NCBI RefSeq assembly: GCF_000003855.2
Contig: NW_003101662.1
Span: 498,441-562,440 of the forward strand
DNA from: Blastomyces gilchristii SLH14081
Lineage: Eukaryota; Ascomycota; Eurotiomycetes; Onygenales; Ajellomycetaceae
Direction of reading: 5' to 3'
DNA: 64,000 nucleotides
The notes beneath the pieces were generated by a model. The model did not search any database and was not told the origin of the DNA. It worked only from the letters and a program-made list of their open reading frames with translations. The number at the start of each line of letters is the position of its first letter. Within the stretch, counting starts at the first letter, position 1. The translations under genes and the position numbers were made by a program. Of the stretch, positions 10,288-22,341 are shown one piece after another.

Positions 10288-11655
10288 TCAGTCATTGTAG
10301 TTCGATTGGCAGGATCCATCCTTGTTGACAAGAGGAATGTTATATTTAACAGCCAATTCTTCCTCTTGAGACTTGCCTGATGGAACAAAACTTGGGCGTT
10401 CTGCATGTCATGCAACACGAACAGCATGACGACGATGGGGGGTGAAACCATACGACGCCGTGTGATTCTTTGGTTTCAAGTCAGAAAGTAGTTCGAGCAG
10501 GTCATAGATATATAGTGACACAGAGAAGCGTACCGTTGAACGATTATCCCAGAACGCAACATCATTCTTCCCCCACTGGAAACGGGCATGTAGTTCTTGC
10601 GTCGTAACAACAACGCTGCTGAGGTAATTAATGATTGCATCACTTTCTAGCTTGGGCACCCCAACAATTTTGGTAATAAACCCGGGATTGAAGAAGAGTG
10701 AGTTCCAGCCCGTTACTGGATTAGTGCGTATGAGTGGGTGTTTAGTTGTAATTGGCTCGCGGCGGACGGGACGGCCAGCAGCCCTCGATCCATCTGCCTG
10801 CATATCCGCTGAATGAAGAGCAGTCAGGCCCTTCAGGTATGTTTGCATGTGTGGTGACAGAGCGTCATATGCGGCATATTGAGAGGACCAGAGCGTATCC
10901 CCACCACCACCACGAGGAGGGCCCGTGAGAACCTTAAGGGAGGTGTATGAAGGTGGTTGAACCTCATAGGTCACCTATAAAAGGAAATTAATAATTACTT
11001 TGCTAATTATCATAATGGGTTTTCATTGCTTGGCTTACATCGGAATGCCACAAAAAGCTTGGGCTGAACAGTGCTCTTTGATCGACGGAGTAGTCTCCCG
11101 TGTAAACCACATGGACGTCCTCCAGCCCTGCCTTTTTAGGTACAGCTGTTGTAGCATGCTGTATCGCCATATAGTTGTCAGTTAATGACTACATAGCTTG
11201 AGTTGAAACGCAGTATTCACCCTATGAAGAGTCCCAAAATATCGACCTAGATCCCTTTGGGCCTCAATATCGAAATCATCCTGGGCCCGGAAAAACACCA
11301 CCCCACGAATGGCTATTAGACGTGCAAGAGCATTTCGCTGATTGTCCGTGAGTTTTGCGAGATTAACACCATGAACCTCTGTTCCGATTTTCGGATTATA
11401 GTCGAAGATGTCCGTGGCAGCGTCTAGAAGGCCGCTAAACTTCTCATCCTCTAGAATTCCCTTATCATGATACGGGACCTTTCCGATAGGGTCCCAGCTT
11501 ATATTTGGAAACGAAGGGAGAAGATCATCGTAAGGGTACTTCTCATGGTCTTCGACAACCGTCCAGCCTGGCTCGTAGAGCAGAGTTGGTTCCTTTGCAA
11601 TAAGGGGGCCTCCCTGTGATTGCGGGTGTACGGGCTCTTCAAGAGATGGTGTCAT
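10288..11655 (-). CDS. TauD/TfdA-family 2-oxoglutarate dioxygenase with in-frame TGA
   Basis: Exons are 11221-11655, 11039-11158, 10534-10974 and the last from 10467. All junctions are phase 0 with clear donors (GTGAAT, GTAAGC, GTACGC). The start is the ATG at 11655 (MTPSLEEPVHPQ). Fe(II) ligands are visible as H183-S-D185 (FLWHSD) and H334. R345 and R349 lie 11 and 15 residues after H334, the spacing of the 2-oxoglutarate and sulfonate arginines in TauD, so a sulfonate/taurine-like substrate is plausible. A TGA at 10408-10410 ends the protein at 351 aa, just after RRHAVRVA. The same frame continues for 39 family-like residues (HAERPSFVP... LVNKDG... NYND) to a second stop at 10288-10290. The gene is either a recent nonsense mutant or read through. 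The truncated form keeps all metal and cofactor residues. Confidence 0.85.
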
Positions 11656-12720
11656 GGTAGCAAAAGAGGAGATTAATAATTGACGGTAGTAAACCAGCAA
11701 ATCGCCCAACACACAAGAAGAAATCTTAAAGACGACAAAATTTATAGATCGATGCTGGGGAGAGAGAACGAGACGACCATCTGATATACCACCCAGCCAT
11801 TTCACGAAGATATAGGCGGAAGCAGGATTCCAATCAGCCAATAGTAAGTAGCCTGATTGAAAACGGACAATTGCCCCTCGAGGCATTGCGGCAAGAGTCA
11901 ACACAGAGGGGACTGCATGGCATCATTGCATATGAGAATCACATAATTTGCTCAGAACAAGAGGGGCAAAGTCAGGCAAGGATGAGAGGATTCATATATC
12001 CTGAAGGAGATACTCTTGCAAAAAGTTACCTCCACAGAAGACTGAGAAGAACGGTAATAAATAAGCTGTCAAAGCAAGTCAGCTCCTGGAGTGATTACTT
12101 GGGCTATCCCAAAGTCGGGAACTGACATGTTTTCTCACTGTGATATATCTGACATGGACGCATTTGTGGTGGTTTGAAAAAATGTTGATGGTTTGGGAGC
12201 ACTAAAAAGGACAAAACATCTAGCCATCTATCTATCCATGACTTTCTTCTATGACTATTTCGCCGAGGGTTTGGCACATGGCAATCGAATTAACTCCCAA
12301 AGCAATTCTCTTCGCCCAAGTAAATACTAAATGAATCAACAGAGATGCACCGATGCCACAATATGCAAAGTAAATACCAAGATAAGGGTGAGAATCAACG
12401 CACTCTCTGTATTTAACTAAGAGCGATTAACAGAGCCAGAATATACTGTACTATACGCAGAATAAAACGTCGAAACTGAAGGTTTACTGGTCGGTAGATG
12501 CAGCGGAAGGTAGTGGTACAAGGAGGAACAAGCAATATATTGGGATTCGAAAGCACTGCAACGCGATGCCGGGTAATACGTAGTATTGTTCACTAAAAAC
12601 AACAATCTAATGATGAAATATGGAATATGTGCAAAGAAGTGAACAAGTAAAACTCTTTAAACCTCTAAAGGCTCATCGTATGGAGCTGGAAATAGGGGAG
12701 TAAAGCAAAAGAACTGTCCT
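11656..12720. other. Intergenic, no gene seen
   Basis: The stretch is 1.07 kb between the dioxygenase promoter side and the 3' end of the RING ligase gene. The frame open upstream of 11655 is in phase with the dioxygenase, but it lacks family similarity and is probably leader. AT-rich sequence near 12330-12660 fits the 3' UTR of the RING gene. Confidence 0.5.
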
Positions 12721-15700
12721 TTAAGGAACCCATAATCTAACAAAACCAAAAACCTCCCGCCTACATGTAACGCAGTTTCCAAAGTTATTCATCGCAAGAC
12801 TAACCCTGCAATCTTCACACACGCAAAGACAACGGCACGGCCAGATGATGATCGACCTAGGCGCAGCCTGGCAGATAACGCATTGCGGTCCATCCGCACC
12901 AAGACCTGACGCTCCGGTTTTCCAAGACTCCGGCTCTCGTTGTCGTTGATATTGTTGTTGCACATAGGTGCCAGACGAATAGTCGTGGCCTAGTCGGCGC
13001 GATAGTATGAGATTTTCGAGAATTTCCGCCTCTTCCTCCGGCGTGGGTCGTTTCTTCTCATTCGAACCAGGAGATGCTGATGTGAGGCCTTGTACGTGAG
13101 TCCTGTTATATCGTGATGATGTGAGAACACGCGCGCGGTCGCGTTCCGTTTGGCTTTTAAATCGGCTGCGGGTCATTATTTTGCCTTCATCAGCTGCCAT
13201 CAGATGCGAGGCTAGCACTCGAGCTTCGTGCCTCGCCTCTTGATCCCTTGGGTCGAGGAGGCGGGCAAGAGAAGCCATGTCTAAAAGGGATTCGTCGGGC
13301 GGTGTGTTTGATGTTGAGCTGGAATTAGACAGGTGGCCTTGATTGTTCCCCAGCGTGTACGGGCTGCTTTGCGTTGGTGTCCGACGACCATCCGACTCAT
13401 ATGCCTCCCACTCCGATTCGGCATTCGTCGACATTGAAACAACGCTTGTCGTATCATCCCAATCATCCTGAGAGGGTGTATAGTCTCCACTTTCATCTCG
13501 ATCGCCCCACGATCCCCCGATCTTCCACCAATTATACAGTTTCCTGTCAAATCGGCTTTCCTCCGCTTCACCCCATTGAGAAATGTTTGCCAGCTCCCGC
13601 TTCCTCATTTCTTTTTCAACATCGTATTCGTAGTCTTCTGGGAGTTTCAGCTCCCCTTGGTCAGTCAAAATCCAAAAGTCAAGTGAGTTGTGATTGTCGG
13701 TTGTTCCTCGAACAGCTCGTTTGCGGGCAGTGCCTCCCAGCTTTGTCAACCACCTGGGTCGTCTAGTAATACCCATGAGATCCAGGGATCTTACGAACCA
13801 AAACGCTGCCCAACCTACTAAAAGAAAGAAAATTCCTCGGAAAAAAGTGAAGCCATGATAGCATCTGCTTGCTCCCTGGAACGCCCCAACCCCACCAAGA
13901 GCATTTTGACTCCCCATCGAACGAGCTCCCTTTTGTTTTTCAATTTTCTTTTCCCGCGAATATCCACTTTCCCATTCAGCTTTACGCTCGGGGATATCAA
14001 AGTTAAAGGCATCATTGGCGCCAGTAGGGAACTCCACCGGTTGGGCGGTACGTCTACGAGCGTCACGGTTGCTCCTTGAGGTCTCAATTTCTGAAAGCCT
14101 ATCCTCCTCCAGCCAAGTCATTGTTCTAACCATTACGCTCTTTCCTTCGTTTAGAAAAACGGCGTCACTTGCCGCTGCTAGGGAGGCATAACCTATCCTA
14201 ACCAGGGCAGTGTAAAAGTCTTCCCTTGGATTGAGGCGCACATTTCGAATTTGTGACGCACCTTGCATATTGGCATGCGCAAGTGAGAATCTTTCACGCA
14301 GCGAGGTAGGAGCCGGCATAGTAGACGGTAGCGAAAATGCAGTTATAATTAAGGCCAGTCCATAAATCGCAAGGCAGGTCAAGATGCCAGCGAATATGAT
14401 CAAATGGGGCACGAATCCCACAATACATACCGTGGGGAACTTGAGAATGATATCATTACTCAAGGGCATACCATCAAAAAAGCCTAGAAGTATGGAGGCC
14501 ATGAAACAAAGACCCCAGAATGTTGTGTTAATGAGGCGGCCTTGGTTCTGACGGCCGAAAACGTCGAGGATATTCGAGGATAGACTGTTGCAACAGGAAA
14601 TCAGTGCAATTAGCAGAAGCTCCGGGGTAACATTAAGCCTGTCTATGACTTGGCTTTTAGAAAGAAGCTGCGATGCGGACGAGGAATTCGTGCTGTTGCT
14701 TGCGGATGTCTGGCCAGTAGCTTTGGACAGGCCAAAGAGACCGAGGCCGACAGACTGGCTTATCATCGTTTCTGCTTCTGCAAATGCTAGAGAGTGTTCA
14801 AATATAGACATCCCCGCCTCCGTGGCAACCCCACGTCCTTGCAATGCACACGATAGTGTTTCAACAAACTGGTTGAGACATAAACGAAGGAAAACGGGCC
14901 ACAGGAGCGAGAATGAGCCGTGAGGTATTTCTTTAGTTCCGGGCAATCGGTTCATATGGACGGCATTGCAAGAGCCTTCATCATTCTGCCAGGGTAAAAG
15001 TAACGATGAAAGAGAATACAAGAGACCACCTTCGCCTCCGTAGTCCAAGCTAGAACGTTTTCCTGATTTTCCATATCGTATTTGTGGGTATTCTGGAGAC
15101 GTTTGACAGCGGATGGCTTGTAGTAATGTAATGATTTGGCCAGTGAGCAGGACGATGGGAATTATTCTCAGAGCCAATCGAACTTGCCACTTTAAAGAAA
15201 GATGGCGCCTCGTGGAGCCGTATACAGTAACGCGGTTCAAAGCAAGTGCCTGTTCAATGCAACACGCTCGTCAGTTAATCCACCTCACTAAATTTGATAC
15301 CGCCGAATTCAATGTGCCCTTCCAGAAACAGAGGCCCATCCGGGTATAGTAGTCAATGTAGGACTCACCACCGCAAAGCATGCGAGGGACCATCGGCTGG
15401 TCATGTAGCTAAAGAATCCACCAAATTTCCTCGTGTTGTGGAGCAAATCGCCAAGACTGAACCCCGATGCAACCACAGCATCAGCAGCTGCTCCTGTCCC
15501 ATCTGCTCCGGCAGCTGCTACCACTGCCGCCCCTGTAGCGCCCGCCGCGTCCCTCCCAACACTAGCTCCACCACCGAGAGCTCCAGCAGCGCTCTCTATC
15601 ATGCTCGCCACGGCTGCTTCCAGTCCCAGGAAATGCAGAACACTGCGGGGAGCAGTGATGAATATGAAGACCTCAGCTTGGTAAATGACGCGAAGCGGAT

Positions 15701-15890
15701 ATAGTAAAAGATCTTGTGATGTAGAGGAAAGGAACGGTAGTTTGGACAGCGTGGAATTAACAGCGCTGAGGTTCACGAAAAGCGCAGAGGAAGGAGCCAG
15801 AGAGGTCGACGGTATGGCTGCCTCTGCTGCAGTTGTGATCACGGCTGCAGTAACGTCCGCCATTGAGTTTATGTCCGTTGCAAGCGCCAT
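12721..15890 (-). CDS. Asi3-like multi-pass membrane RING E3 ubiquitin ligase
   Basis: Exons 15369-15890 and 12721-15249 join in phase 0 (GTGAGT donor, GAACAG acceptor) to give 1016 aa. The N-terminal half has several hydrophobic segments, for example after WQVRLALRIIPIVLLTGQII and in the 300s-400s (FWGLCFMASILLGFF, HLIIFAGILTCLAIYGLALI), plus one near FFRGIFFLLVGWAAFWF. The long cytosolic or nuclear part is Ser-rich and charged. The last 53 residues are a RING: CVIC, PCRCLCVCEDC, then CVTC. This layout matches the Asi1/Asi3 inner-nuclear-membrane ubiquitin ligases that clear mislocalised membrane proteins in yeast. The Ala/Gly-rich stretch near residues 95-140 is low complexity. Family assignment is by architecture and the RING; substrates are unknown. 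Confidence 0.8.
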
Positions 15891-16735
15891 GGTAATCTAA
15901 GAAGACGAGAGAGGTGAGGCCCTTGATTGCTGCTCTGTCCACTGCACTGTCTGTCAATTATTTTCTTTTTTTTTGTGGGTGTGTTTCCCTTTATCCCTCC
16001 TTCCTGCTGTATACACAATGTGAACGTCTATGCGGGGAAAACGACCGTGTTTGATTCAGCAATACTGCTATGGTCGAAAATGGAATTGCCACAGCTCCAT
16101 CAATGCCGAAAGGGGGGCCAAGATAAGCTGTAAATGATTGAATGCGAATCTATCAGAAATGTAAAGATTTCATTTTTGATTTCGACGCGCAGGTCACTTC
16201 AACGAAGAGCCAAGCATCACAAGTCAGCCATGACCACGAAGATCTCAAACAAGAGTGAGCTGTTGAGTATATGGATATTTCCAGGTTGCAACGATGTCTG
16301 GAAGTTACCGCGGTGTCCCTGGCGGCTCTGGGAATGGATGCGTCGGTGTTTGCCATGTTTGCAGTCACTGGAGATGGGTCACGTGTAACTGCTGGATGCT
16401 GGCTGTTGTAATCTAGCTAGCTTCTTCAAGAGGGATGGCAGTACCCGCAAGAAGTTTGTATTTAGTGATATCGTGGTGGAGTATGTTGAGTATATTATTT
16501 GAGTAGATTCTGGATGCTTTTCTTGTTTGAAAATATCTTTCATTGAATGGTTATACGTCATATCATCATATCGCTGCTTCGTCGTAGTACAACGATATGT
16601 CAACGTCAAGCAAATCCATCTTCAAAACTAGAATTCAATCCCGACCCCAACCACACATGCACACACGCACACGCACACACACATTCACACCCCCCCTCCT
16701 GCAAAACAGGATCTCAGTAACCAATCCATTGCTTC
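15891..16735. other. Intergenic with a CA-rich tract
   Basis: The stretch is 845 bp between the RING gene promoter and the 3' end of the NEDD8 E1 subunit gene. A CACGTG site lies at about 16380-16385 and a (CA)-rich tract at 16655-16690. No gene is recognisable. Confidence 0.5.
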
Positions 16736-18518
16736 TTACAGCCTAAACATCTCCGCCCGACTCCCAATCCCATCGAAGATACATGTATTATCCAGTGGCA
16801 CGTACTGTCTCGTCAACACCTTCAGCGCCTCCTGCGCCACCATACCACCCGTCAGCGAGGAAATGTTATGCAGCTCTCCCACACCCGCGCGCTGCGTCTC
16901 TTGCATAGCCTTCGCGATACGAAGCTTGACATCGTCATCAAGCGTGTAACCATCCGTCTCCAAGAGTGCGAAGAGTTTGGATTGTGCCCCAGCCCAGTTA
17001 TCAGCCTGGTCAAGGAAAGGTGGTGATGAAGATGACGGGGGTTCTGGTTGCGGTTCTGAGGCTTTTTCTCTGTACTCGCTGACGAGGGTGTCGAGAATTT
17101 GCAGGGTGAGGAAAATCGGCATGAGAGAGTCCGGATGCTGGAAGGCTTGGCGGATGGCTTTGAGGGTGATTGGGTCCGTATTCGAGTCGAGGATGGGGAT
17201 ATCACGGCCACGGATGACCTTGACACTAGAAGCATGCTTGCAGAATGTTTCTATTTCCTTCTCTGGGATCGGAGGTTGTGGTGATTCGCCCCTGAGTTGG
17301 GCTTCAAGAGCTCGAACGCTACCGACAACTTCCTCAAGGTCCTTGAGTGCTTTTGACTTGTAGATGTTTTGTAGAGATATGTAATCAGCCGATTGGGCTT
17401 TCATATCTGGAAGTGAGCCGGGGAGTGGGAGTACGCCATGGGTAGTGTAGAAGGACTTGATGGCGGATGCGATGATCCAGAAATTGTCGGACTTTGGGTT
17501 GAGGTTGTTACACTGCTCCATGTCAAACATTTCCCTGACGTTGCTTTTCAGCGACCACGGATTTATGCTTTTTAAAACCGCAGCTACTGCTTCGTCGAAG
17601 TTCTCTTCCCCTCCCGTGGAGTTATTCGTCCGCGCCCCATCGCGAACCATCTCTCGGAACGCTGACTTGTCTTTATAACTCAGCGGTAGGTTTCCATCGT
17701 GGGTCGCCTTCCATTTCTCGAGGAAGTGCAGTAATAAGAGTAAATACGGTACATGGCCGTGGTCGTGATCATCGAGGCTATCTAAATCAGCTATCTTTGC
17801 CGTGGCTGCTACTAATTCGGGGAAAGGGTTGGTTAAACGTAGATCCTGGACGGAGTTTGGATCTGGGTGTGTTTCGACGATGGGATATACGGTTGGAAGT
17901 TGGAGTGAAAAACCAGAGTAGAAGCCAACCGAGTGGGTATAGATTAGGGGAATCACGCGTTGTCTGGCGGCAGCAGAAATGGTTTTGAGCATAGAACGTC
18001 TCATTGGCGCTGTGATTACTATGAGTGAATATTGTTTTAGAAAGTTTTCTTCCTTTAGAAGCTCTTCAATCGGCTGTCTCAAATGTCAGTTCTCGTTTTT
18101 TAGTTGGATCATCGTTAATGTACTACCACTATGATAATCGCACCTTATCCAAGGAGTCTCCCTCGACATCTGGGTTCAGCTCCAGGAGAAATTTGCATGT
18201 CTCCTTTGCCCTCGATTTCCCTAGACTCCCCTCATCTAGGAAAAAGTTTACCCCCAGGTCCGACTCAGTAACTATGGCTGGATCAACGATGGTGAAGCCC
18301 CCAACTCCAGGCAGCACGAGGTTCTTGAGCGTCTCGACGCCCACGGCTCCAGGAACAGCAGGATATTCGTTATCCAGAGGGCCGTCTGAGTTAATCAAGA
18401 GAATTTTGGAGTTTTCAAGAGCTTTCTGACCACTGGCGGCCCATAATCGCAGCTGGCGGTCGTATTTACGCTCCTTTGATGTGAGCCCCGCAAGGCTTGA
18501 AGGGAAAGATTCAGTCAT
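16736..18518 (-). CDS. ULA1: NEDD8-activating enzyme E1 regulatory subunit (APP-BP1/Ula1)
   Basis: This subunit pairs with Uba3 to adenylate NEDD8/Rub1 for cullin activation. Exons 18144-18518 and 16736-18073 join in phase 0 (GTGCGA donor) to 570 aa. The start is MTESFPSSLAGL at 18518; ten more upstream codons begin with TTG and are not used. Residues 15-30 (KERKYDRQLRLWAASGQ) are the ThiF/E1-like family signature. The adenylation-fold part follows (VGVETLKNLVLPGVGGFTIV). The end (NISSLTGGMVAQEALKVLTR, then QYVPLDNTCIFDG) is the conserved E1-like C-terminal motif. As expected for the regulatory subunit, no catalytic-cysteine domain is seen. It is head-to-head with RKI1. Length is slightly above the usual ~540 aa. 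Confidence 0.93.
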
Positions 18519-19465
18519 CAGGGAGCGGAAATGGTCTATGTCTAGCAAGGGCAGAGATGGTATAGGTGCTAGCTATATCCACCAGTTGCTACTAGTGTCA
18601 GAGAGCTATGTCGTTGAAGGCAAAACAAGTTACCTGGATATATATTTATATAGTTATATGGGTTTGGACACTGGACGTCTTTCACCGTTGCAGCTTTGTA
18701 GCCGCCCCGTTGCTGGTTTAGTTACCGTTAACTATCTTATCGGCTTCAGCAAGCGCCGGAGGGAACAAAGTCGGCCCGGAGCCTCAATGCCCAACCGCCG
18801 CCAATGTACGGAGTTACAGTAACTACATGCGTATGTATCTATATCAATGACTGAGGAGGCAATACAACAACCAGTTGATGCCTATAATAGTATTCTACGG
18901 TGATTCTTTGATGATGTTCACACCCTGAAGAATTAGTAATGCCATTGACCACAGGAACATTCGACCGCTAACAGCATCCTCGGGGAGATGCGGCTGGCTT
19001 TGTCACGCTGCTCTGGCTCAAAATACTCCTAACCTTCCCCGCCATGACCACCAACTCACCCCTCTAGCCAGCTCTATGAAACCCATACCAATACGCAACA
19101 TCTTCCGTGCCCTGTAAGCATCCCCGTCCAAATACTATGGCCACGGGTAAGAGCAAAAGTAAAAGCTACTACATATAGTACATTCTCTCTGACATCGTCT
19201 TAACAGGCATTCTCCATCCGCCTCCACTGTTCTCCACAATTCTATCCATTCAGCGCAGTTATATGGAAAAGCAGACAATCTTCAAACTTGTGCCCGAGTT
19301 TCCCCTCTAAAATACCTTATATCTACTCCAAACCCTCTCTCCCGCCATTTACTTCCGTCCCACCTCCAGACTGCCACATTCCCGCTACCCCGCCTCTTTC
19401 TGCATACTCCTCAATTGCCGCATAGACCACACCAACACGCTCTCTATACCTCACACTCCTCCAAT
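18519..19465. promoter_or_regulatory. Divergent ULA1/RKI1 promoter region
   Basis: The stretch is 947 bp between divergent start codons. It contains a one-mismatch copy of the recurrent 9-mer (TACGGAGTT at 18807-18815). A pyrimidine-rich leader runs from about 19200 to RKI1. No gene is seen. Confidence 0.5.
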
Positions 19466-19887
19466 ATGTCCACAATCGAAGACGCAAAGCGGAACGCCGC
19501 TAAAGAAGCTGTAGCAAAACACTACCCGCCAAACCCTAAATTCGTCGGAATTGGCAGCGGGACCACCATTGTCTACGTGGTCGAGGCCATCAAGGCGCTG
19601 GGCGTAGATACCTCGTCCACTGGCTTTGTACCAACCGGATACCAGTCGAATCAGCTCGTTGCCAACGCTGGCTTGACGCCTGTCGCATTCGATGCGCTCC
19701 CTGAGGGTACCGTTTTAGATGTTGCGTTCGATGGAGCGGATGAGGTAGACGATGACCTCAATTGCATAAAGGGTGGTGGGGCATGTTTGTTCCAGGAGAA
19801 ACTGGTTGCGCTGCAGGCGAAAGAATTTATTTGCGTAGCTGGTAAGTGGAATATTTGTAAAATTGAATCACTCCTTTTGCTTCTGCT

Positions 19888-19931
<44 letters not shown>

Positions 19932-20475
19932 CCGCGTTCAAATCCCTCATCCCCTCCATTCCCTTGAGCAAAATTAAAGAAATTCCAACGGTAAAATATT
20001 TCACCACTAATCCTCCCCCCCGACAGACTCCCGAAAACTCCAACCCCGCCTCCTAACAAACTGGCCATCAATCCCCATCGAGGTAGCCCCCATGGCCGTC
20101 GGCCGCGTTACCTCAGAGCTCAAAAAACTGGGTAGCCCCCTCCCAAAACTCCGCACCGCACCAGTTAACGCGGGGGAACAGACCCAACCCGTAAAAACCG
20201 ACCAGGACTTCTTCCTTATCGACGCACCTTTCCCCAAACTCCTCCTGTCCTCCGACGTCGTGCAGGGCCAGGATGGTTCGGGTAAGAATGGCGTCTGGGA
20301 AGTCACGGCGCTGGCGGAGAGGATCAAATTGATCCCTGGCGTGCTAGAGGTTGGTCTCTTCTGTGGGCTGACGGGCCCCCAGGCACAGGCGACTGGTGGC
20401 ATTGGTGGTCAGAAACCTGTTGCCGTGTATTTCGGTATGCCTGATGGGTCAGTTTCTGTGCGCAAGGCGAGTTAG
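19466..20475 (+). CDS. RKI1: Ribose-5-phosphate isomerase A
   Basis: The enzyme interconverts ribose-5-phosphate and ribulose-5-phosphate in the non-oxidative pentose phosphate pathway. Exons 19466-19841 and 20027-20475 join in phase 1 (GCT-G | AC) to 274 aa. Visible RpiA motifs are [18 protein letters not shown], the active-site [17 protein letters not shown], and the C-terminal [20 protein letters not shown]. The 185-nt intron carries an uninterrupted run of 38 T (19890-19927). The spliced join restores the expected [15 protein letters not shown]... sequence. The start at 19466 ([16 protein letters not shown]) is preferred over upstream non-ATG codons. The gene converges on BUB3. Confidence 0.94.
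19890..19927 (+). repeat. T38 homopolymer in RKI1 intron
   Basis: An uninterrupted run of 38 T lies 49 nt after the intron donor. It is intronic, so it does not affect the protein, and its length is likely to vary between isolates or assemblies. Confidence 0.9.
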
Positions 20476-20808
20476 ATTAAGGGCTGAAGTGTCCGGGTGG
20501 TTTTAATTGATGTGCATACTCCCCAGGGTTTTTTTCATTTGGGTGTTTGTTTATAACCGATAAGATATCGTTTGTAATTCTTTATGGATACAACTATGGT
20601 GTAGTTTATGATACAGAAGCCGCTACGCTTTGAGAGTATGGCAGGGCAGTCTGTGAAGAAAAAAATAATCTGAAAATAAATAGAGCCATATCTTCCTCAT
20701 CCCGCTATCGAGTTGATCAAACCTTACACCAACTCTTCTCCTGGGACATTTGAAAATCTTTTAATCATAATAAAATCATCTACTGAATTACCTCTTTTTT
20801 CTTTAATA
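20476..20808. other. Convergent RKI1/BUB3 3' region
   Basis: The 333-bp gap between two converging genes is AT-rich with poly(A)-signal-like sequence (GAAAATAAATAG near 20670). No gene is seen. Confidence 0.5.
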
Positions 20809-22074
20809 TCATTTCTGCCCCTTCCCCTTCGCCTCGGTCTCCCCCAACTCCCTAATAAACACCTTCACCACCCCCTCCACGCCATCCTCGTTCTCCTTCT
20901 CCTTCCCTTCTTCAAACCCAGGACTAACCCCAATGGCTAAATACTTCCCATCCCCACTAAAAGCCAACGCCGCAACACTGGCCGGATACCGCTGATACTG
21001 TCGAATCCGTCTCTTCGCCACGCCATCCCACAGCGCCACAACCCCATCCCCACCACCAGACGCAAAGGTGCCATGGACCGGGTGAAACGCCAGCGCGTTA
21101 ACGGGGTACACGATATCGACACCCGGCTCGTCGGGCGCCTGCTGTCTGTGGCATTTGAAAGCATACTTGCGGTCCTGTGAGGAGTCGGAGGGATCGAACC
21201 ATTCGACTGCGACGCGGCCTTCAATGCTGGAGCAGGCGTAGCCGGCGTCATTGGGCATGCAGGCTACGGCGCGCGTCATGAATTTCAGGCTCGATTCGCG
21301 GCGCTGCCAGGGGTCGATTGAGAGGGTGTGGGTTTCCGGGCTGGTGTTGGTGGATTGGTCGATGAAGGTGGAGAGGGCGTGCAGGTCGTAGATGTGCAGG
21401 GTGCGCGAGGCCATGGCGACGACGAGCTTTGTCGGGGAGAGGGAGAGGGAGAAGGGCTTTGCGGGGAGAGGGATTTTGGCTGGTGTTTTTGTCGGAGGGG
21501 ATTCGGGGTGGTCTGATGGTTTGGAGGGGTTAGTGGTGCGGTGGACGTGTAGAGTAGAATCCCAGGAGGCGGAGATGAGGAGGTTGTGTTCTTTGCTGTA
21601 AACGACGGATTTCACGCCGGCGGTATGTGAACTGAGAACTGTTTGGGTGGAGGTGGGTATGTCGATTCTATATAGTCATGGTGTTTTAGCTGGTATCTCT
21701 GTGACATTATCCTTGAGGATAAAAGTGCAGTTTATAGTCATCGCGACTCACCTCCGAACGTCCCAATCGAGTCCTCCCGTATATATCTCATTCTCATTCT
21801 CTCCAAAACTGACATCTAGTACGGGGGCTCGATGCTCGAACTTCTGTATGAGTTTGCCTTCGCCCACGGCTCCGTTCTCATCGCGCAGATCATATAAATA
21901 TACATTCTTATCCCATGATGACACTACCAGGCGCGTGGAGCTTGGGTCCGGAGAGAATTTCACGGCGGAGATGGCGTCCGTCGGCGGGGAAGCCAGGGCG
22001 AACTGTGCTATGGACGATGTCAGCAAAATGCGCAGTGTTTAATTCCACATAGCATCGGACTTACAAGAAGCCAT
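20809..22074 (-). CDS. BUB3: Mitotic checkpoint WD40 protein Bub3
   Basis: Bub3 binds kinetochore MELT repeats and recruits Bub1/BubR1 in the spindle assembly checkpoint. Exons are 22065-22074 (10 nt), 21752-22007 and 20809-21667, with GTAAGT and GTGAGT donors, giving 374 aa. The start is MASSQFALASPPTDAISAVK. WD40 blades are evident: STRLVVSSWDKNVYLYD, EIYTGGLDWDVRR, LLISASWDSTLHVHR, GYACSSIEGRVAVEWFD (the conserved Bub3 EGRVAVE), NALAFHPVHGTFASGGGDG. The last ~25 residues are Glu/Lys-rich. The first exon is very short but fixed by frame and splice sites. Head-to-head with GPN2, 267 bp apart. Confidence 0.93.
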
Positions 22075-22341
22075 GGACCCGAGTGATCAAATATATCAGA
22101 ACTGAAAATGAGAATCTCAATCTGCTGTTCTGTGATATCGTCTTGTTGTTTTGTTTGCTGCATTTTATTCCCATTCTTATCCTGGTTCTGAAAGTTTTCA
22201 GTCAGTTTCTGCCATTTCACACCGCCTTATCTAATTTACATCATCGCTCCCTGCATCCATCGACATGCCTACAATACACCACACCCCACACCCACCGTCA
22301 AACGCCTTAGAAACAAAAGATAGTTCTGCTACGAACGAATC

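Noticed and set aside
10393..10410. Intron removing the TGA in the dioxygenase
   Set aside because: Available GT...CAG pairs are about 15-25 nt apart, too short to splice.
13374..13766. 130-codon plus-strand frame inside the RING ligase
   Set aside because: Shadow of a long minus-strand coding exon with a clear RING end.
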